A stretch of 64,000 nt of DNA. It comes from Bifidobacterium saguini DSM 23967 (lineage in GTDB: Bacteria; Actinomycetota; Actinomycetes; Actinomycetales; Bifidobacteriaceae). Positions 35,270 through 44,600 of the stretch are shown here, piece after piece. How positions within the stretch are numbered: position 1 is the stretch's first letter; each line of letters opens with the position of its first letter. The DNA lies in NCBI RefSeq assembly GCF_000741715.1, contig NZ_JGZN01000008.1, positions 1 to 64,000 of the forward strand, given 5' to 3'. Made by a program: the position numbers and the translations under genes. The notes below the pieces were generated by a model. The model saw only the letters and a program-made list of their open reading frames with translations, was not told the DNA's origin and did no database searches.

Positions 35270-36814
35270 TTAGTTCTGCCAGTAGTAACTGAAGAAGTTG
35301 GCGATTTTGTTGGTGGCGTCTTTGAGCACTTCGATACGCGGCAGGTACACGATACGGAAGTGATCAGGTTCACCCCAGTTGAAGCCACCGCCTCGAGTGA
35401 TCAGAATGCGTTCATCATGAAGCAGGTCAAGGGCGAACTGCTCATCATCATGAATATTGAACTTCTTCACATCGATCTTCGGGAAGATGTAGAACGCGGC
35501 CTTGGGCTTAACCGCCGTCAAACCAGGAATGGCGTTGATTGCATTGTAAATATACTCACGCTGCTCGTAGAGTCGGCCACCCGGCACAATGTAGTCGTTC
35601 ACACTTTGATGACCGCCCAATGCCGTCTGTACAATGGATTGCGCCGGCACATTCGAGCAAATACGCATATTCGCCAGCATGTTGATGCCCTCAATGTAAT
35701 CCTTGGCGATACGCTTATTGCCGGAAAGCACCATCCAGCCTACACGGTAGCCGGCAATCATATGAGACTTCGATAGGCCGGAGAACGTGACGCAGAACAA
35801 ATCCGGGGCAAGCGAGGCGATAGACGTGTGCTGCAATCCGTCCATGACCAAACGGTCGTAGATCTCATCGGAGAAGATGATGAGCTGGTGTTCGCGCGCG
35901 ATATCCACAATCTGCTGGAGCACTTCCTTTGGATAAAGCGCGCCAGTTGGATTGTTCGGATTGATAAGCACGATGGCCACCGTACGATCGGTGATCTTGG
36001 AACGAATATCGTCAATATCCGGATACCATTCTGATTGCTCATCGCATACGTAATGTACTGCGGTGCCGCCAGCCAGATTCACGCAGGCCGTCCACAGCGG
36101 ATAATCAGGGCTTGGAATCAACACCTCGTCACCGTCATCCAGCAGAGCGGACATGCAGAGGTTAATGAGCTCGCTAACGCCATTGCCGGTGTAAATATCA
36201 TCGATGGTCACATTCGGCAGGTTCTTCAGCTGTGCGTACTGCATAATGGCCTTGCGCGCGGAGAACAGGCCTTTGGATGGCGAATAACCTTCAGTCTCAG
36301 TCAACTGATGCGCCATATCGTAAACGACTTCATCCGGCGTGCGGAAACCAAACGGTGCCGGATTGCCGATGTTCAATTTCAGAATATGCGTGCCATCCGC
36401 TTCCATGCGTGCGGCTTCGTCCACCACAGGGCCACGCACATCGTACAGCACATTGTCGAGCTTATGAGACTTACCGAATGCACGGCGGCGACCAGCTGGA
36501 ATCTCATCAACAGATTCGGCCCGAGTCACATTAGCCGCGGATTGTTCAACAGACATAGTAGCCATCCCCTCATTGTGTTGTTCCGATGTTTCACTGGTCT
36601 CTCCCCTAAGCCAGTTCGTATCCACATCCAATTCGCTGGCAAGAAAGTCCAGCACATCTTCACGCGGCATGGTTTTGCCGGCAACATATTGGCTGATATG
36701 GCTTTTGCCCATTTTGACACCACGGTGTTCCGCCGCATGCACCAAGTCGACCTGTTTCAATCCCCTGCTATCCATAGCGTTGCGCAAACGCTGGGCGAAT
36801 ACCGTGACGGTCAT
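35270..36814 (-). CDS. Fusion of XRE-type DNA-binding domain and alanine-type aminotransferase
   Basis: The 514-residue protein starts with a helix-turn-helix domain (about 4-70: FAQRLRNAMDSRGLKQVDLV, KSHISQYVAGKTMPREDVLDFL). A polar linker follows (about 72-105). Residues about 115-514 are a class I PLP aminotransferase of the AlaT type: NPNNPTGALY, DEIYDRLVMDG, and SGLSKSHMIAGYRVGW with the PLP lysine at 349. The enzyme part should interconvert pyruvate and alanine. The HTH suggests it also binds DNA, perhaps its own promoter, where four GTTCAA boxes occur. It is unlike MocR proteins, which have a GntR-type HTH. Confidence 0.9.
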   Translation of the reverse strand: MTVTVFAQRLRNAMDSRGLKQVDLVHAAEHRGVKMGKSHISQYVAGKTMPREDVLDFLASELDVDTNWLRGETSETSEQHNEGMATMSVEQSAANVTRAESVDEIPAGRRRAFGKSHKLDNVLYDVRGPVVDEAARMEADGTHILKLNIGNPAPFGFRTPDEVVYDMAHQLTETEGYSPSKGLFSARKAIMQYAQLKNLPNVTIDDIYTGNGVSELINLCMSALLDDGDEVLIPSPDYPLWTACVNLAGGTAVHYVCDEQSEWYPDIDDIRSKITDRTVAIVLINPNNPTGALYPKEVLQQIVDIAREHQLIIFSDEIYDRLVMDGLQHTSIASLAPDLFCVTFSGLSKSHMIAGYRVGWMVLSGNKRIAKDYIEGINMLANMRICSNVPAQSIVQTALGGHQSVNDYIVPGGRLYEQREYIYNAINAIPGLTAVKPKAAFYIFPKIDVKKFNIHDDEQFALDLLHDERILITRGGGFNWGEPDHFRIVYLPRIEVLKDATNKIANFFSYYWQN

Positions 36815-36831
36815 AGTCCCTCCAAACAGAA

Positions 36832-36889
36832 GTTCAATTTCATGTTGAACAACGGTTCAAAGACTACACCTAGTTCAATTCGAGTTCAA
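36832..36889. promoter_or_regulatory. GTTCAA box array upstream of the XRE-aminotransferase
   Basis: GTTCAA occurs at 36832, 36855, 36873 and 36884. The first forms the palindrome GTTCAATTTCATGTTGAAC (36832-36850); the last two are 11 bases apart, one helical turn. The array begins 17 bases upstream of the start codon. An autoregulatory operator for the N-terminal HTH is inferred. Confidence 0.6.
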
Positions 36890-36962
36890 TTTGCGTGTTG
36901 TAACAATGGGAAAATGAGATGCCGCAGTGACATTTGTGTAAGCCACTGCGGCAATAACTGTG

Positions 36963-37898
36963 TTAGGCAATCGTTGCCAATTCTTCACGAGAGGGGCAGG
37001 TAGCCGGACCACGACGGGTCACGGAAATCGCCGCAGCGATATTGGCGGTTCGAACTGCATCATGCAACGAGGCGCCACGAATCAGTTCTGCACTCATCAC
37101 GCCTACATGGCAGTCACCGGCACCATTGGTATCCACGGCGTGCACATGGTAGGAGGGAATCAGTTCAGCTTGTGCCCCAGGCTCAGCACACAGCCAAGCA
37201 CCTGATGCGCCAGCACGGAGAATAACCGGTGCTTGAACGGCCGTGCTTAACGAGGCACAGGTGTTACCGGTATCTTCCAAGGAAGAACCGGATATGCCCA
37301 ATCGACGAGCCAATGCAAGAGCTTCCTCATAATTGCACGACCAAATAGGCTTGTGCGCAATGATTGCGGACAGTAAACGATCTTCCGCGCCAGCCGTTAC
37401 CGAAGACGGATCAAACACCGTAGTGAATTCGTGAGATTCATATCGCGTGAGGAACGCGTACAAGCCGCGGGCAGTGGGATGAGCAAACGTGTAGCCATTG
37501 ATATGTACGATATCGTCGTTCGCGGGCTCGATTGCTTCGAAGCAATGTTCATTGCCTTGGGTTTCCGCACCACGCACAGTGACGAATGTTCGTTCAGCCC
37601 TGGCGTCGGTCATAGCCATGCAGATACCGGAATCGCGGGAGAAATCGGTGAGACCGATATGTTCTATGCCGTCGGAAGCCAGTGCGTCACGAATCTGCGT
37701 GGCCCACGGACCGGTGCCGATAATGCCGCCGTGCGCAGCATTCACGCCCATTTGACGTACCGCGTGCAGAATATTGAAACTGGAGCCTACACGAGCCACG
37801 GCTTCATCGGCGAAGGCGTCGCCACCCGGCTCGGGCACGCGGTCGATGCGCATGGTCAGGTCAACTAGCATTTGCCCTAAAGAAATGACTCTGCTCAT
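36963..37898 (-). CDS. PfkB-family sugar kinase
   Basis: The 311-residue protein belongs to the ribokinase/PfkB family. VDTNGAGDCHVGVMSAELIRG is the C-terminal signature with the catalytic Asp, and GSSFNILHAVRQMGV matches the substrate-side N-terminal motif. It is the last gene of a four-gene operon, and its start overlaps the stop of the ADP-ribosylglycohydrolase gene by four bases. That pairing suggests a substrate such as ribose or another sugar freed by the hydrolase. The exact sugar cannot be read from sequence. Confidence 0.85.
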   Translation of the reverse strand: MSRVISLGQMLVDLTMRIDRVPEPGGDAFADEAVARVGSSFNILHAVRQMGVNAAHGGIIGTGPWATQIRDALASDGIEHIGLTDFSRDSGICMAMTDARAERTFVTVRGAETQGNEHCFEAIEPANDDIVHINGYTFAHPTARGLYAFLTRYESHEFTTVFDPSSVTAGAEDRLLSAIIAHKPIWSCNYEEALALARRLGISGSSLEDTGNTCASLSTAVQAPVILRAGASGAWLCAEPGAQAELIPSYHVHAVDTNGAGDCHVGVMSAELIRGASLHDAVRTANIAAAISVTRRGPATCPSREELATIA

Positions 37899-38959
37899 CG
37901 TTCATCGCTCCTGGAGATGGCAAGCAATTGCTTTGCTGTCTGTCTCATATCGATGTGGTTGATTTCCTGAACCTTACGAACCATTTCTGCGGGGAATCCT
38001 TCAGCACCGTGAACCGCGCCGAGCATTGCGCCTACCATAGCGCCAATGGTATCGGTGTCGCCGCCAACATTGGCGGCCACACATAATGCGTCAAACGGGC
38101 GTTGCACATACCGCGTGGCGATAGCGAAGGCCGCGGGCACGGATTCATTCGCTTCCACACTGGTACCGACAAGCGCACGAAGCTGGTCGCCGAACATGTC
38201 ATGGTCGTAGATATCACCGGATTGCGAATCCGCATGCTCATGAGCCCAAGCGATAGCCCAACGCGTACGTGCGATAACCGATGCTTTAGGCGACCAATGC
38301 CCCACTTCCATGCCCTCAAAACGATTCATGGCAAGGTAAGCGGTCACATAATTCAGTGCCATCATCATGGCTTCACCGGCTTCAGCGCCTTCCAAACCAT
38401 AACTCACCGTTGCCGCGATCAGCATGGTGGATTCAATGCCTTGCATGGTGTTATGGGTCACGATGGAGGAACGACGTGCGGTATCCGCTAAATGAGTGTC
38501 CGGACGGTTGGCGATGCCGATAGGGCAGGCTCTCATGGCACCGCCATTGGTAGTGCCATGAATGCCCGTAAGATTCACATCCACGCCGGCCTTGAATTGT
38601 TCCAATGCGGACTTGGTGGAAGGCCCGAGCAAATCAAGCGAATCTTTGGCCTTCATGTCATCTTCCCAGTTGAGCAATGATTGCGCATACTGATGGATGT
38701 CCAATTCACCTGCTCCGGCAATCAGCTGATTCGCTAGGACGAGCGCCTGTTCAGTATCGTCGGTAATTGAGCCGGCTTTCATATTAGGTGCTATTGGCTG
38801 TTTTGGCGAAGCATTCACAAAGTCTCGTATAGGCTTTGCTCCATATTCAGCACGTATCTGATCTGCTGACATGCTTTGCGTAGGCATGCCGAGCGCATCG
38901 CCAATGGCCAACCCAATCAACGCGCCATAAGCGCGCTCCTCCAACATAGTGTTGTTCAT
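37895..38959 (-). CDS. ADP-ribosylglycohydrolase (DraG/ARH) family protein
   Basis: The 354-residue protein has the three dinuclear-metal motifs of the family: GLAIGDALGMPTQSM, SITDDTEQALVLANQLI (about 64-80) and GGDTDTIGAMVGAMLGAVHG near the C-terminus. Members cleave N- or O-glycosidic ADP-ribose links or related bonds in nucleosides. It lies between a HAD phosphatase (five bases upstream) and a PfkB kinase (overlapping), so a sugar or nucleoside salvage role is at least as likely as protein de-ADP-ribosylation. Confidence 0.87.
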   Translation of the reverse strand: MNNTMLEERAYGALIGLAIGDALGMPTQSMSADQIRAEYGAKPIRDFVNASPKQPIAPNMKAGSITDDTEQALVLANQLIAGAGELDIHQYAQSLLNWEDDMKAKDSLDLLGPSTKSALEQFKAGVDVNLTGIHGTTNGGAMRACPIGIANRPDTHLADTARRSSIVTHNTMQGIESTMLIAATVSYGLEGAEAGEAMMMALNYVTAYLAMNRFEGMEVGHWSPKASVIARTRWAIAWAHEHADSQSGDIYDHDMFGDQLRALVGTSVEANESVPAAFAIATRYVQRPFDALCVAANVGGDTDTIGAMVGAMLGAVHGAEGFPAEMVRKVQEINHIDMRQTAKQLLAISRSDER

Positions 38960-38964
38960 GATTC

Positions 38965-39876
38965 CTACTGTAGCTGTGACTCAATCCATTGGGCCACGCC
39001 ATCGTCATTGTTTGCAGGGCAGACTTCATCCGCGATTGCAAGGACCTTTTGATTGGCATTGGATACAGCCACTCCCCTGCCCGCAGCACGCATCATATCA
39101 ATGTCGATAAGATCATCGCCAAAGGCGACGGTCTGCTCCAACGGTACACCCAGACGCTCGCATACGATATTCATTGCATGCTGTTTATTAGCGTTGGGAT
39201 TCATCAGCATCCACATCACGCCTTCGGAAATCGATACGTCGAAATCATCCGGAATCAGTGATTCCAGTTCATCCCATTGATTGCCTTCTGGGAAGATCGT
39301 GATCTTATCCGCAGTCCCCTGAGGTACCGGAATTGGATGATTGGCATCAGGCTCGAGTATGTGAACGCTGTGCTCATTGCCGGAGGCATCTGTGCTGACT
39401 TGGAAGTTGGTGTATTGGAAGGACTGGGTTTTCCAATACTGGCGAACATCGAAATTCGTGTAACGTACATCGTTCATCACAATGCCCAGCTTCAATCTAG
39501 GTATATGCTTCAAAAGCTGTTGGCAAACCTCACAGGCACGCTTGGAGGAGAATCCGATTTTGATGAGATCTGGATTGCCTTCGGTTGAATCCTTAGTCAA
39601 TGTTTCGAAATTCGAATGTGCGGGATCAAAGTCGATAAGTGCACCATTGAGGTAAATGACTGCATCAACTGGGAGTATCTGTGCGAATCGCAGTCCAGTG
39701 CTCACCGGCCGTGCGGTAGCAACGGCGAACTTATAGCCGGCATCATGGGCACGATTGATGACATCGATGCTGTGCTGGGTGATGTTTCGGTTTTCGAATA
39801 CTTCCGCATCGTGCAGCAAGGTGCCATCAAGATCGGCAACCAGTAGTTGTGGCTTGTCGGTCAGCGTGTTGGTCAC
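38965..39876 (-). CDS. Cof-type HAD-IIB phosphatase
   Basis: The product has 303 residues from the GTG at 39876, which has AAGGGG five bases upstream and overlaps the ldh stop (GTGA). LLVADLDGTLLHD is HAD motif I with the two Asp residues; FAVATARP is motif II; FGDDLIDIDMMRAAGRGVAVSNA is motif IV. The cap between motifs II and III is the type IIB form. It probably removes phosphate from sugar phosphates or similar metabolites; the substrate is unknown. Confidence 0.88.
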   Translation of the reverse strand: MTNTLTDKPQLLVADLDGTLLHDAEVFENRNITQHSIDVINRAHDAGYKFAVATARPVSTGLRFAQILPVDAVIYLNGALIDFDPAHSNFETLTKDSTEGNPDLIKIGFSSKRACEVCQQLLKHIPRLKLGIVMNDVRYTNFDVRQYWKTQSFQYTNFQVSTDASGNEHSVHILEPDANHPIPVPQGTADKITIFPEGNQWDELESLIPDDFDVSISEGVMWMLMNPNANKQHAMNIVCERLGVPLEQTVAFGDDLIDIDMMRAAGRGVAVSNANQKVLAIADEVCPANNDDGVAQWIESQLQ

Positions 39877-40823
39877 AGCAGCCCCTTGCAATGCTCGCGT
39901 ACAAGTTCGGCGGAATGATGCAGCTTTTCGCGTTCTTCGTCGTTGAGTTCCAGTTCTACGATTTCGTTGGCGCCATTGGCCCTGAGCTCAGTGGGAACGC
40001 CGAGGAACACGTCATGCTCACCGTACTCGCCGTCCAGCAATGTGGAAACCGGTACAATACGGCGTTCATCCCACAAAATTGTCTGCACAATGCCGGCTAC
40101 GGTGGAGGCAATGCCATAGTTCGTACCATGCTTTGCCGCGACAATCTCATTGCCGCGCGTGCGGGTCTTCTCTTCAATCTCGGCTGTGGATACGGAAGAG
40201 AATCGATCTTGATTGTCTGCAAGGAATCGGCCGAACGGCTTACCTCCAAGCGATACAGTGGACCATGCAGTGAACTGCGAATTGCCATGTTCGCCCATAA
40301 CAAATCCGCCCACGTTACGAGGATCCAGACCGGTCTCCTCACCAATAATGGTTTTCAGACGAGAAGTATCCAGCGCAGTACCAGTTCCTAGCACCTGAGT
40401 ACGTGGCAGCCCTGAACGCTTCCAGGCATACCAAGCCATCACATCAACAGGATTGGAAACCATGACAATGACGCCATTGAAGCCGGAAGCCATCACATGG
40501 TCTACAACATCGCCAACCAATCCCACAGTAAAACCGAGTTCCGCCATGCGGGTGGAGTTTGCCGGGGGTTTACGGCCCACGGTGATAACCACAATGTCTG
40601 CGTCCTTGCATTCGGAATAATCTCCGGCATGCACCTTGACATGGCGATCCTGGAATTCGCTGCCATCGTCGAGATCATGTGCTTCAGCGATGGCCTTTTC
40701 AGTGAAATGATCGATCAACACCAGCTCATTGCACAAACCGTGCGTGACGATGGCATATGCGGCGGTCGATCCCACCTGACCCGTGCCGACGATAACGACT
40801 TTGTTGCGGTTCATTGTAACCAT
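39873..40823 (-). CDS. ldh: L-lactate dehydrogenase
   Basis: The 316-residue enzyme reduces pyruvate to L-lactate with NADH, a main end reaction in bifidobacteria. The NAD-binding GTGQVGST is at 13-20. VGRKPPANSTRMAELG holds the substrate-loop Arg. VMGEHGNSQFTAWSTVS carries the catalytic His, with Asn in place of the usual Asp after HG. GGGGAG precedes the ATG. It leads an operon with the HAD, ADP-ribosylglycohydrolase and kinase genes. Bifidobacteria can carry two ldh genes, so this need not be the main fermentative one. Confidence 0.93.
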   Translation of the reverse strand: MVTMNRNKVVIVGTGQVGSTAAYAIVTHGLCNELVLIDHFTEKAIAEAHDLDDGSEFQDRHVKVHAGDYSECKDADIVVITVGRKPPANSTRMAELGFTVGLVGDVVDHVMASGFNGVIVMVSNPVDVMAWYAWKRSGLPRTQVLGTGTALDTSRLKTIIGEETGLDPRNVGGFVMGEHGNSQFTAWSTVSLGGKPFGRFLADNQDRFSSVSTAEIEEKTRTRGNEIVAAKHGTNYGIASTVAGIVQTILWDERRIVPVSTLLDGEYGEHDVFLGVPTELRANGANEIVELELNDEEREKLHHSAELVREHCKGLL

Positions 40824-40905
40824 AGTGATCTCCCCTATATGTGAACGACATTGGCAGACATGCTGCTGTTTATTGCTTAGCGCTCATCGAGCTCAATGAA
40901 ACGAA

Positions 40906-40941
40906 TACGACCCATGACCGAACATACGGTCATGGGTCGTA
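40906..40941 (-). terminator. Terminator after secG
   Basis: TACGACCCATGACCG pairs exactly with CGGTCATGGGTCGTA across a six-base loop. It follows the secG stop and precedes the ldh promoter region. Confidence 0.7.
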
Positions 40942-40958
40942 GGAAGCATATGCGGAGC

Positions 40959-41207
40959 TCAGCCGAGGTTGAACTTAGTCATCATGTCAAGGCCGATAAT
41001 CAGGGCAACCCAAATCAGGGCGATGATAACGGTCCAACGGTTCAGGTTCTTCTCAGCCACACCAGAGGTGCCAGCATTCTGAGTCAAGCCGCCACCGAAC
41101 ATGTCGGAAAGGCCACCGCCCTTGCCCTTATGCATAAGGATGAGCAGGGTCAGCAAGCAGCTGAGCACGACGACAATGACTTCGAGCGTGATCTTAAGAG
41201 CGGTCAC
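40959..41207 (-). CDS. secG: Preprotein translocase subunit SecG
   Basis: The 82-residue protein has two hydrophobic segments (about 4-24 and 58-76) joined by LMHKGKGGGLSDMFGGG, the SecG signature with its glycine-rich loop. It assists SecYE in export. It follows tpiA by about 60 bases, the usual actinobacterial order pgk-tpiA-secG. Confidence 0.93.
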   Translation of the reverse strand: MTALKITLEVIVVVLSCLLTLLILMHKGKGGGLSDMFGGGLTQNAGTSGVAEKNLNRWTVIIALIWVALIIGLDMMTKFNLG

Positions 41208-41270
41208 AGGGTACCTCCGGTTTGAAATTACTGATGAACAGCATAGCGCACATACGGGAAAACCGTGGCA

Positions 41271-42074
41271 TTATGCTCGAGAAAGTGTGGTTTTTAATGC
41301 CAAACGTGCAATTTTAGCGAGTTCTTCAGCATCCAGTGAAGCTCCGCCAATCAGGAATCCATCCACATCGGGCTGGGAAATCAATTCGGCAGCGTTCTTT
41401 GAAGTCACCGAACCACCATAAAGAATACGAACGGTATCAGCCACTGTACGGTCAAAGGTGGCTGCAAGATCGTCACGGATGGCATGGGCGGCTTCCTGCG
41501 CGGTCTGAGGAGTTGCCACCATGCCAGTGCCGATAGCCCAAACCGGCTCATATGCCACGATAAGTTTGGCTGCTTCCTCGGTATTGAGGTCTCGTGTGAC
41601 GTCATGAACCTGGCCGACTGCGAAGTCCAGTTCAATGCCCTGGCGACGCTCCTCAAAGCTTTCGCCTACGCATAGAATCGGCTGCATGCCCGCGGCAAGC
41701 ACTGCTCTGACCTGATCGACGATATTCGCATCATCCTCTGGATGATATTTGCGACGTTCCGAATGGCCGACAATCACATATGCGCAGCCGAGGCTTGCAA
41801 TCATATCTGCGGAAACATCGCCGGTGAATGCGCCCTGCGTGGTGACGGACACGGATTGAGCGCCATAATTGATGTGCATCTTATCCGCTTCCACCAGCAC
41901 TTGCACGCTGCGCAATGATGTGAATGAGGGGAATAAAGCGACTTCACAACGTTTGAAATCAAAGTGAGCATCTCGTAGCAGCCATACCAGTTTTTGTACA
42001 AAATATGTGGCCTCAAGATGATTGAAGTTCATCTTCCAGTTGCCGGCTACCAACGGAGTGCGCTTTGATGCCAT
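41271..42074 (-). CDS. tpiA: Triosephosphate isomerase
   Basis: The 267-residue enzyme interconverts DHAP and glyceraldehyde-3-phosphate. It has GNWKMN near the N-terminus with the catalytic Lys, [10 protein letters not shown] with the catalytic His, and [11 protein letters not shown] with the catalytic Glu. The phosphate-binding [16 protein letters not shown] is also present. It lies between pgk and secG, with a hairpin before it. Confidence 0.97.
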   Translation of the reverse strand: MASKRTPLVAGNWKMNFNHLEATYFVQKLVWLLRDAHFDFKRCEVALFPSFTSLRSVQVLVEADKMHINYGAQSVSVTTQGAFTGDVSADMIASLGCAYVIVGHSERRKYHPEDDANIVDQVRAVLAAGMQPILCVGESFEERRQGIELDFAVGQVHDVTRDLNTEEAAKLIVAYEPVWAIGTGMVATPQTAQEAAHAIRDDLAATFDRTVADTVRILYGGSVTSKNAAELISQPDVDGFLIGGASLDAEELAKIARLALKTTLSRA

Positions 42075-42101
42075 ACTTATCCTTTCCTCCCCGTAAACAT
42101 A

Positions 42102-42131
42102 ATAGGCTCCCCTCGATTGAAGGGAGCCTAT
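42102..42131. terminator. Intergenic hairpin between pgk and tpiA
   Basis: ATAGGCTCCC pairs with GGGAGCCTAT around a ten-base loop. It closely resembles the stem between tkt and tal. Confidence 0.55.
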
Positions 42132-42149
42132 CTAAGCCATAAATGGCTA

Positions 42150-43354
42150 CTACTCCAGAACCTTCAGGCCCGGCAGCTCCTTGCCCTCAAGGAACTCGAG
42201 GGAAGCGCCACCACCGGTGGAGATGTGGGAGAAGCCGTCCTCCGGGAAGCCGAGGTTACGCACTGCAGAAGCGGAATCACCACCACCAACGATGGTGAAT
42301 GCGCCAGCTGCGGTAGCGTCAACGAGGCCCTGAGCCACAGCCTTGGTGCCGGCTGCGAACTCCGGAATCTCGAACACGCCCATCGGGCCGTTCCACACGA
42401 CGGTCTTGGAGTCGACGATCTTGTCGTGGAAGAGCTTCTGGGACTCCGGGCCGATGTCCAGACCCATCTTGTCGGCCGGGATGGCATCAGCGGCGACGGT
42501 CTCCGGAGCAACCGGGGTATCGCCAGCCGGGAAGCCCGGGTTCACAACGATATCAGTCGGCAGAACGAGCTCAACGCCGTTCTTTTCAGCGGTCTCGATG
42601 TAGCCCTTGACCTTGTCCAGCTGATCCTCTTCCAGCAGGGAGGTGCCGACCTCGTAGCCCTTGGCCTTGAGGAAGGTGAACACCATACCACCGCCGATGA
42701 CCAGACGGTTGGCCTTGTCGAGCAGGTTCTCGATCACGCCGAGCTTGTCGGAGACCTTGGAACCACCGAGCACCACAGTGAACGGACGCTCCGGGTTCTC
42801 GGTAGCCTTGGACAGAGCCTTGACTTCCTTCTCGACCAGCAGACCTGCGGCAGCCGGCAAATCAGCGGCCACATCATAGTCGGAGCCCTGAGCGCGGTGC
42901 ACAACACCGAAACCATCGGAAACGAAGACCTCGCCGAGAGCAGCGATCTTCTTGGCGTACGGAGCACGCACGGCCGGATCCTTGCTGGTCTCCTCCGGGT
43001 TGAAGCGAACGTTCTCGAGCAGCACAACGTCACCGTCGGTCATGGCGGCAACCTTGGCCTGAGCGTCCTCACCGTAGGTGTCCTTGGCCAGCGGCACGGT
43101 GATGCCGAGCAGCTCGCCGAGACGAACAGCGACCGGAGCCAGGCTCAGCTCAGGAACGACCTTGCCTTCGGGCGGCCGAGGTGAGCCATCAGGATGACCT
43201 TTGCGCCTTCTTCGCGCAGAGCCTTGATGGTCGGCAGGGCGGCCTTGATACGACCGTCATCGGTGATCGTGGTGCCGTCCAGCGGGACGTTGAAATCAGC
43301 ACGCATCAAAACGCGCTTGCCCTTGAGATCTCCAAGATCCTTGAGTGTCTTCAT
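42150..43354 (-). CDS. pgk: Phosphoglycerate kinase, interrupted by a one-base deletion
   Basis: The ATG at 43354 opens [27 protein letters not shown], the PGK N-terminus. After MAHLGRPK the frame fails at 43165-43166, where the minus strand reads AAGGCAAG. One extra G gives [24 protein letters not shown] and continues into the main frame, for 401 residues, the normal length. The C-terminal half has [19 protein letters not shown] and the nucleotide-binding [19 protein letters not shown] is needed for glycolytic ATP formation, so a sequencing error is more likely than a true null. Confidence 0.9.
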
Positions 43355-43430
43355 GAATATCCTTTCCTTGACGTTCGACGCCAAAGTGGCCAGTTTTGCC
43401 AATTTGCATATTACAGGTATTGAAGAACAA

Positions 43431-43465
43431 AACACCGCATTGCCTCACAAGGCGAATGCGGTGTT
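43431..43465 (-). terminator. Terminator after whiA
   Basis: AACACCGCATT pairs with AATGCGGTGTT; on the minus strand it is followed by TTGTTCTTC. It separates whiA from pgk, so pgk should have its own promoter. Confidence 0.7.
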
Positions 43466-43494
43466 GCAAATTCGTTATAGAGCAGTGATGTGCT

Positions 43495-44445
43495 TTATTT
43501 TCCTTCGGCAGCACGCTGCTTTTCGGTCTTCTCTGCAAGCTGCAGCAGACGACGAATACGGCCAGCGATGGCATCCTTGGTAATCTGCGGTTCGGCAATC
43601 TTGCCGAGCTCTTCCAAGCTCTTATCGACATGGTCGATACGGAGCTGGCCAGCCTGACGCAGATTCTCCGGAATGTTATCTCCCAGCACTTCGAATGCGT
43701 GCTGCACTTTTTCGCTGGCCTCAGCCGCCGCCTTGGCGCTGCGACGCATATTCGCGTCATCGAAGTTCGCCAGGCGATTCGCCTTGCCTCGGGTTTCACC
43801 GTCAGAACGCTTGCCAGTCCATTCACGAGCTGAGCGGGAAGCCCCCATCAGCTTCAGCATGCGCTCAATGGCATCCGGATCCTTCAACGTCACACGTTCA
43901 GAACTGCGCAATGTACGATGCTTGGCCTGGATACCCAGACGACGAGCAACGCCGCACAGAGCCATAGCCGCTTCTTCAGAAGGGCACGCAATCTCCAGGA
44001 AACTCGCTTTACCCGGCTCGGACAGGAAGCCGCGAGCCATAAAAGCGCCTCGCCAAGCGGCCTTGATCTGAGCGATGGAACCATTGACCACTTCAGCGGG
44101 AAGACCATGAACCTGCTGCTTACGGCGATCCACCAAACCGGTCTGCAACGCCAGCGCCACGACATTGCGAGTGACCAGCACCACATAGGTTTCCACTGGT
44201 CCATTCGGCGTCTGACGGGTCAGATGCTTGACCTCTGCTTCATGCCCGAATACGTTCCTCAGCGTATCGCGCAGCCATTCCGCTGCATCAAGCGAGGTGT
44301 ATACGGATTGAATCACATATGAGTTCTGCACGGGGCGAAGTCCGCCACCAAAGCGAATCATGGCCGCCGCTTGGGCCTTGATCGCGGCTGGCGAATCACC
44401 CTCAAAAGCTGCCAATTCGCTTTTGACATCGTCCAGAAGAGCCAA
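43495..44445 (-). CDS. whiA: DNA-binding protein WhiA
   Basis: The 316-residue protein has the LAGLIDADG-like N-terminal domain ([40 protein letters not shown]) and the C-terminal HTH ([30 protein letters not shown]). WhiA works in sporulation in Streptomyces and in cell division elsewhere. The rapZ-whiA-pgk order is typical of actinobacteria. The 155-base gap to rapZ has only an imperfect TCACTCAT palindrome. Confidence 0.95.
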   Translation of the reverse strand: MALLDDVKSELAAFEGDSPAAIKAQAAAMIRFGGGLRPVQNSYVIQSVYTSLDAAEWLRDTLRNVFGHEAEVKHLTRQTPNGPVETYVVLVTRNVVALALQTGLVDRRKQQVHGLPAEVVNGSIAQIKAAWRGAFMARGFLSEPGKASFLEIACPSEEAAMALCGVARRLGIQAKHRTLRSSERVTLKDPDAIERMLKLMGASRSAREWTGKRSDGETRGKANRLANFDDANMRRSAKAAAEASEKVQHAFEVLGDNIPENLRQAGQLRIDHVDKSLEELGKIAEPQITKDAIAGRIRRLLQLAEKTEKQRAAEGK

Positions 44446-44600
44446 GATCCAACCTCCTACAGTCTCGTTCTTCCCAATGCTTCAGCCGCTTCGTGCCGTT
44501 GCACGCCGGAAGCCATCGGCTTACTGTGATACCTAATCTCGTGGACAAGCGAACCCGTTCGATAGGGTTTTTGGGCTCTGGCTTCTCGCAGTGTGGTCAC

